The notes under the pieces were generated by a model. The model had not been told where the DNA came from, did not search any database, and saw only the letters and a program-made list of their open reading frames with translations. Positions 61,625 through 64,000 of a DNA stretch of 64,000 bases are shown here, piece by piece (position 1 is the first letter of the stretch; the number at the start of each line of letters is the position of its first letter). Source of the DNA: Bradyrhizobium iriomotense. GTDB lineage: Bacteria; Pseudomonadota; Alphaproteobacteria; Rhizobiales; Xanthobacteraceae. Location of the stretch: the NCBI RefSeq assembly GCF_030160715.1, contig NZ_BSOW01000017.1, positions 143,992 to 207,991 of the forward strand, written 5' to 3'. Made by a program: the position numbers and the translations under genes.

Positions 61625-62548
61625 TTACTTCTTGCCGCTGGCGGCCGCGACTTCCGCCGCGAAGTCGCTTTCCTGCTTCTCGATTCCCTCACCGAGAGCA
61701 TAGCGCACAAAGCCGGCGATCTTCACGGGTCCCCCGACCTTGCCCTCAGCTTCCTTCACCGCCTGCGCCACCGACTTGCCGGTGTCGTGGATGAAGGCCT
61801 GCTCGAGCAGGCAGACTTCCTTGTAGTAGGTCTTCAGGCCGGACTCGACGATCTTCTCGATCACGTTCTCCGGCTTGCCCTGCTGGCGGTACTTGTCGGC
61901 GAGCACGTCCTTCTCGCGCTTCACGATCGCCGGATCGAGACCGGCCGGCTCGAGCGCGAGCGGATTGGCGGCCGCGACGTGCATGGCGAGCTGGCGGCCG
62001 AGCGCTGCGAGCTCATCGGCCTTGCCGGGCGATTCGAGGGCGACGATGACGCCCATCTTGCCGGCGCCATCGATCACGGCGCCGTGGACGTAGCTCGACA
62101 CCACGCCCTGGCTCACTTCGAGGGAAGCGGCGCGGCGCAGCGTCATGTTCTCGCCGATGGTCGCGATCGCGTCATTGATCGCGGCCTCGATCGTGACGTC
62201 GCCGACCTTGGCGGCCTTGACCTTCTCGACATCGGCGCCGACGTCGAAGGCGACCTGGGCGATCATCTTGACGAGGCCCTGGAACTGGCCGTTGCGCGCG
62301 ACGAAGTCGGTCTCGGAGTTGACCTCGACGACGACGCCCTTGGTGCCCTTGGTGAGCGCGCCGATCAGGCCCTCGGCCGCGACACGGCCGGACTTCTTGG
62401 CGGCCTTGGACAGGCCCTTCTTGCGCAGCCAGTCCTGCGCCGCTTCCATGTCGCCATTGGTTTCGGTGAGCGCGGCCTTGCAGTCCATCATGCCCGCGCC
62501 GGTCGACTCGCGCAGATCCTTGACCATCGCAGCTGTGATAGTAGCCAT
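61625..62548 (-). CDS. tsf: Elongation factor Ts
   Basis: The 307-aa nucleotide-exchange factor recycles EF-Tu-GDP. The N-terminal UBA-like domain (VKDLRESTGAGMMDCKAAL), the core Phe contact segment VNSETDFVARNGQF and the C-terminal LLEQAFIHDTGKSV are intact. The ATG at 62548 is the start. It is separated from rpsB by 126 nt, the usual rpsB-tsf-pyrH-frr order. Confidence 0.98.
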   Translation of the reverse strand: MATITAAMVKDLRESTGAGMMDCKAALTETNGDMEAAQDWLRKKGLSKAAKKSGRVAAEGLIGALTKGTKGVVVEVNSETDFVARNGQFQGLVKMIAQVAFDVGADVEKVKAAKVGDVTIEAAINDAIATIGENMTLRRAASLEVSQGVVSSYVHGAVIDGAGKMGVIVALESPGKADELAALGRQLAMHVAAANPLALEPAGLDPAIVKREKDVLADKYRQQGKPENVIEKIVESGLKTYYKEVCLLEQAFIHDTGKSVAQAVKEAEGKVGGPVKIAGFVRYALGEGIEKQESDFAAEVAAASGKK

Positions 62549-62674
62549 CGTTGAAAATCCTTCTTGCCTGCCGGTTGACCCGCGGCGCGGCGCTGTCTCG
62601 CCCCACCGCGGTCCATCACAGGACGTCGCGTCAACTGAAATGGCGGCCGGAACGATCCGGCCACCCCTCGACTG

Positions 62675-63664
62675 TTATTCCGCTTCCGCGGTGAGCGCCT
62701 TGGCCTTGGCCACCCAGGCATCGGCACGGCTGGGCAGACCGACCTCTTCGCCGATCTTGTGCGCGGTGGCGTGATCGAGCTCGGCGAGCTGCCAGTAGTG
62801 GAAGATGCCGAGGTCGTTGAATTTCTTCTCGATCGCGCCCGACACGCCCGGGAGCTTCTTGAGGTCGTCGGCGGCGCCGCGCGGACCCGCAAGGCCCTGG
62901 AAACCGCCGGTGGACGGAAGCTCTTCAGCAGCCGGCTTGACCGAAGCACCGATATCGATGCCGGCGTCGCCCTGGGCGCGCGAGATGCCGTCGATCGCCG
63001 CACGCGCAATGAGGTCGCAATAGAGCGAGATCGCACGGCCTGCGTCGTCATTGCCCGGCACCACATAGGTGATGCCCTTGGGGTCCGAATTGGTGTCGAC
63101 GATCGCCGCGACCGGGATGTTGAGCCGCTGGGCTTCCTGGATCGCGATGTCTTCCTTGTTGGTGTCGATCACGAAAATCATGTCGGGCAGGCCGCCCATG
63201 TCCTTGATGCCACCGAGCGAGCGGTCGAGCTTGTCGCGCTCGCGCTGGAGCGTCAGGCGCTCCTTCTTGGTGTAGGAAGTGGCTTCACCGCCGGACAGCA
63301 CCTCGTCGAGATGACGCAGGCGCTTGATCGACGCCGAGATCGTCTTCCAGTTGGTCAGCGTGCCGCCGAGCCAGCGCGAGTTGACGAAGTACTGCGCGCA
63401 GCGCTTGGCAGCGTCGGCAACGCCGTCCTGCGCCTGGCGCTTGGTGCCGACGAACAGGATGCGGCCGCCCTTCGCAACGGTGTCGCTGACGGCCTGGAGG
63501 GCCTGGTGCAGCATCGGCACGGTCTGCGCGAGGTCGACGATGTGGATGTTGTTGCGGGTCCCGAAAATGAACGGCGCCATTTTCGGATTCCAGCGGTGGG
63601 ATTGGTGACCAAAGTGCACGCCAGCTTCGAGCAGCTGACGCATGGTGAAGTCGGGTAGCGCCAT
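62675..63664 (-). CDS. rpsB: 30S ribosomal protein S2
   Basis: The 329-aa S2 carries the family core (MRQLLEAGVHFGHQSHRWNP, FIFGTRNNIHIVDLAQT, RWLGGTLTNWKTI, VAAIVDTNSDP) in about 1-230. An alphaproteobacterial C-terminal extension (about 245-329) includes a helix-hairpin-helix-like stretch (LKKLPGVSGAIEKKFNDLGI), so it is about 90 residues longer than the E. coli protein. CCGGAGAA precedes the ATG at 63664. It is the first gene of the translation cluster, so the main promoter should lie in 63665-63890. Confidence 0.97.
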   Translation of the reverse strand: MALPDFTMRQLLEAGVHFGHQSHRWNPKMAPFIFGTRNNIHIVDLAQTVPMLHQALQAVSDTVAKGGRILFVGTKRQAQDGVADAAKRCAQYFVNSRWLGGTLTNWKTISASIKRLRHLDEVLSGGEATSYTKKERLTLQRERDKLDRSLGGIKDMGGLPDMIFVIDTNKEDIAIQEAQRLNIPVAAIVDTNSDPKGITYVVPGNDDAGRAISLYCDLIARAAIDGISRAQGDAGIDIGASVKPAAEELPSTGGFQGLAGPRGAADDLKKLPGVSGAIEKKFNDLGIFHYWQLAELDHATAHKIGEEVGLPSRADAWVAKAKALTAEAE

Positions 63665-63889
63665 AGTGATAATTCTCCGGTTGGTTCCTCCGGAAACGTG
63701 TGAGCAAGACGGAGCGTTCTCGCCCCGGCTGCCACCGGACGGCCTTTTGAGCCATGTTTCCGTGTGAGATGGCGCGCTATATAGCGCGATTTCGGCCAGA
63801 AGCAAGGAAATAAGGGCCTTTGCAAGGTGCTTTGGGAGGGCGTTTTAGCGCCCTGCCCCAGGCCCTTTTCCGTGGTTCCAGGCCCCTCC

Positions 63890-64000
63890 TTAGCACCTTG
63901 GCTGGTTCGGGGGGCATTTCTTCGCAGCCGGGGCTGGCGCCGGACGCGGCGGTGGAGGTGCCGGGCGCGGCGGCGGAGCCGCGGCCACCCGTGGCGGGGG
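63890..64000 (-). CDS. C-terminus of a proline-rich protein (partial)
   Basis: A minus-strand frame enters from the right edge and stops with TAA at 63892-63890. Its 36 visible residues are Pro/Ala/Arg repeats (PPPRVAAAPPPRPAPPPPRP) followed by APAPAAKKCPPNQPRC. The low-complexity proline-rich tail with paired cysteines suggests an exported or envelope protein, but the domain that would identify it is outside the window. This frame is called from coding style alone. Confidence 0.5.
   Translation of the reverse strand, partial: PPPRVAAAPPPRPAPPPPRPAPAPAAKKCPPNQPRC

Noticed and set aside
59416..61794. 792-codon plus-strand frame opposite uppS, frr and pyrH
   Set aside because: It spans three well-identified minus-strand genes, so it is a shadow of their GC-rich codons.

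Overview
The window reads as chromosomal DNA of a high-GC alphaproteobacterium, most likely Bradyrhizobium or a close relative in the Nitrobacteraceae. The reasons are the uniformly GC-rich third codon positions, the gene order, the alphaproteobacterial LexA operator (GAAC-N7-GAAC), LpxI in place of LpxH, and several families of short palindromic repeats of the kind scattered through Bradyrhizobium and Rhodopseudomonas genomes. I see no rRNA, tRNA, CRISPR array, integrase, transposase or phage module. The species assignment is inference from recalled gene orders, not from a search.

The backbone is one long housekeeping series that, as far as I recall, is nearly contiguous in other Rhizobiales: pdhA - ftsB - eno - kdsA - pyrG - secG - tpiA - ppiD - trpD - trpC - moaC - moeA - lexA - comEC - gltX - gltA - lpxB - lpxI - lpxA - fabZ - lpxD - bamA - rseP - dxr - cdsA - uppS - frr - pyrH - tsf - rpsB. 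It covers central carbon metabolism, CTP, tryptophan and molybdenum cofactor synthesis, SOS control, aminoacyl-tRNA synthesis, lipid A, outer-membrane assembly, isoprenoid and phospholipid precursors, and translation factors. From about 48.9 to 63.7 kb it is a tight minus-strand cluster with many 1-4 nt stop/start overlaps.

Accessory genes are set into this backbone as separate insertions. At 0.8-9 kb, between pdhA, ftsB and eno, lie a secreted phosphodiesterase, an acetaldehyde-dehydrogenase-type enzyme with an AcoR-like regulator that lacks its AAA+ domain, an FMN reductase, a Tat-exported metallo-beta-lactamase-fold hydrolase and an MDR dehydrogenase. At 10.4-16.3 kb lie a Vgb-like propeller, queF, an acetyltransferase, a chemoreceptor and an MFS transporter. 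At 25.3-34.6 kb, between moaC and moeA, lie a CGNR regulator, an MFS transporter, a Flp pilin, a GGDEF-EAL protein, ctpA, an FMN hydroxyacid dehydrogenase, a HAD phosphatase and a coupled pair of tiny genes. At 40.4-42.8 kb lies glnS with two small genes. At 45.9-48.7 kb, between gltA and lpxB, lie orphan genes including a GrlR-like protein. Repeats sit at the edges of several insertions and in two places supply the stop codon of the neighbouring gene.

I found no clearly new multi-gene system. The best leads are the AAA-less AcoR-like regulator beside a promoter with a near-perfect 18-bp palindrome, the inverted repeat pair with compensatory stem changes, the ATGA-coupled 65-aa/32-aa pair, and the duplicated terminator half flanking an orphan gene behind gltA.
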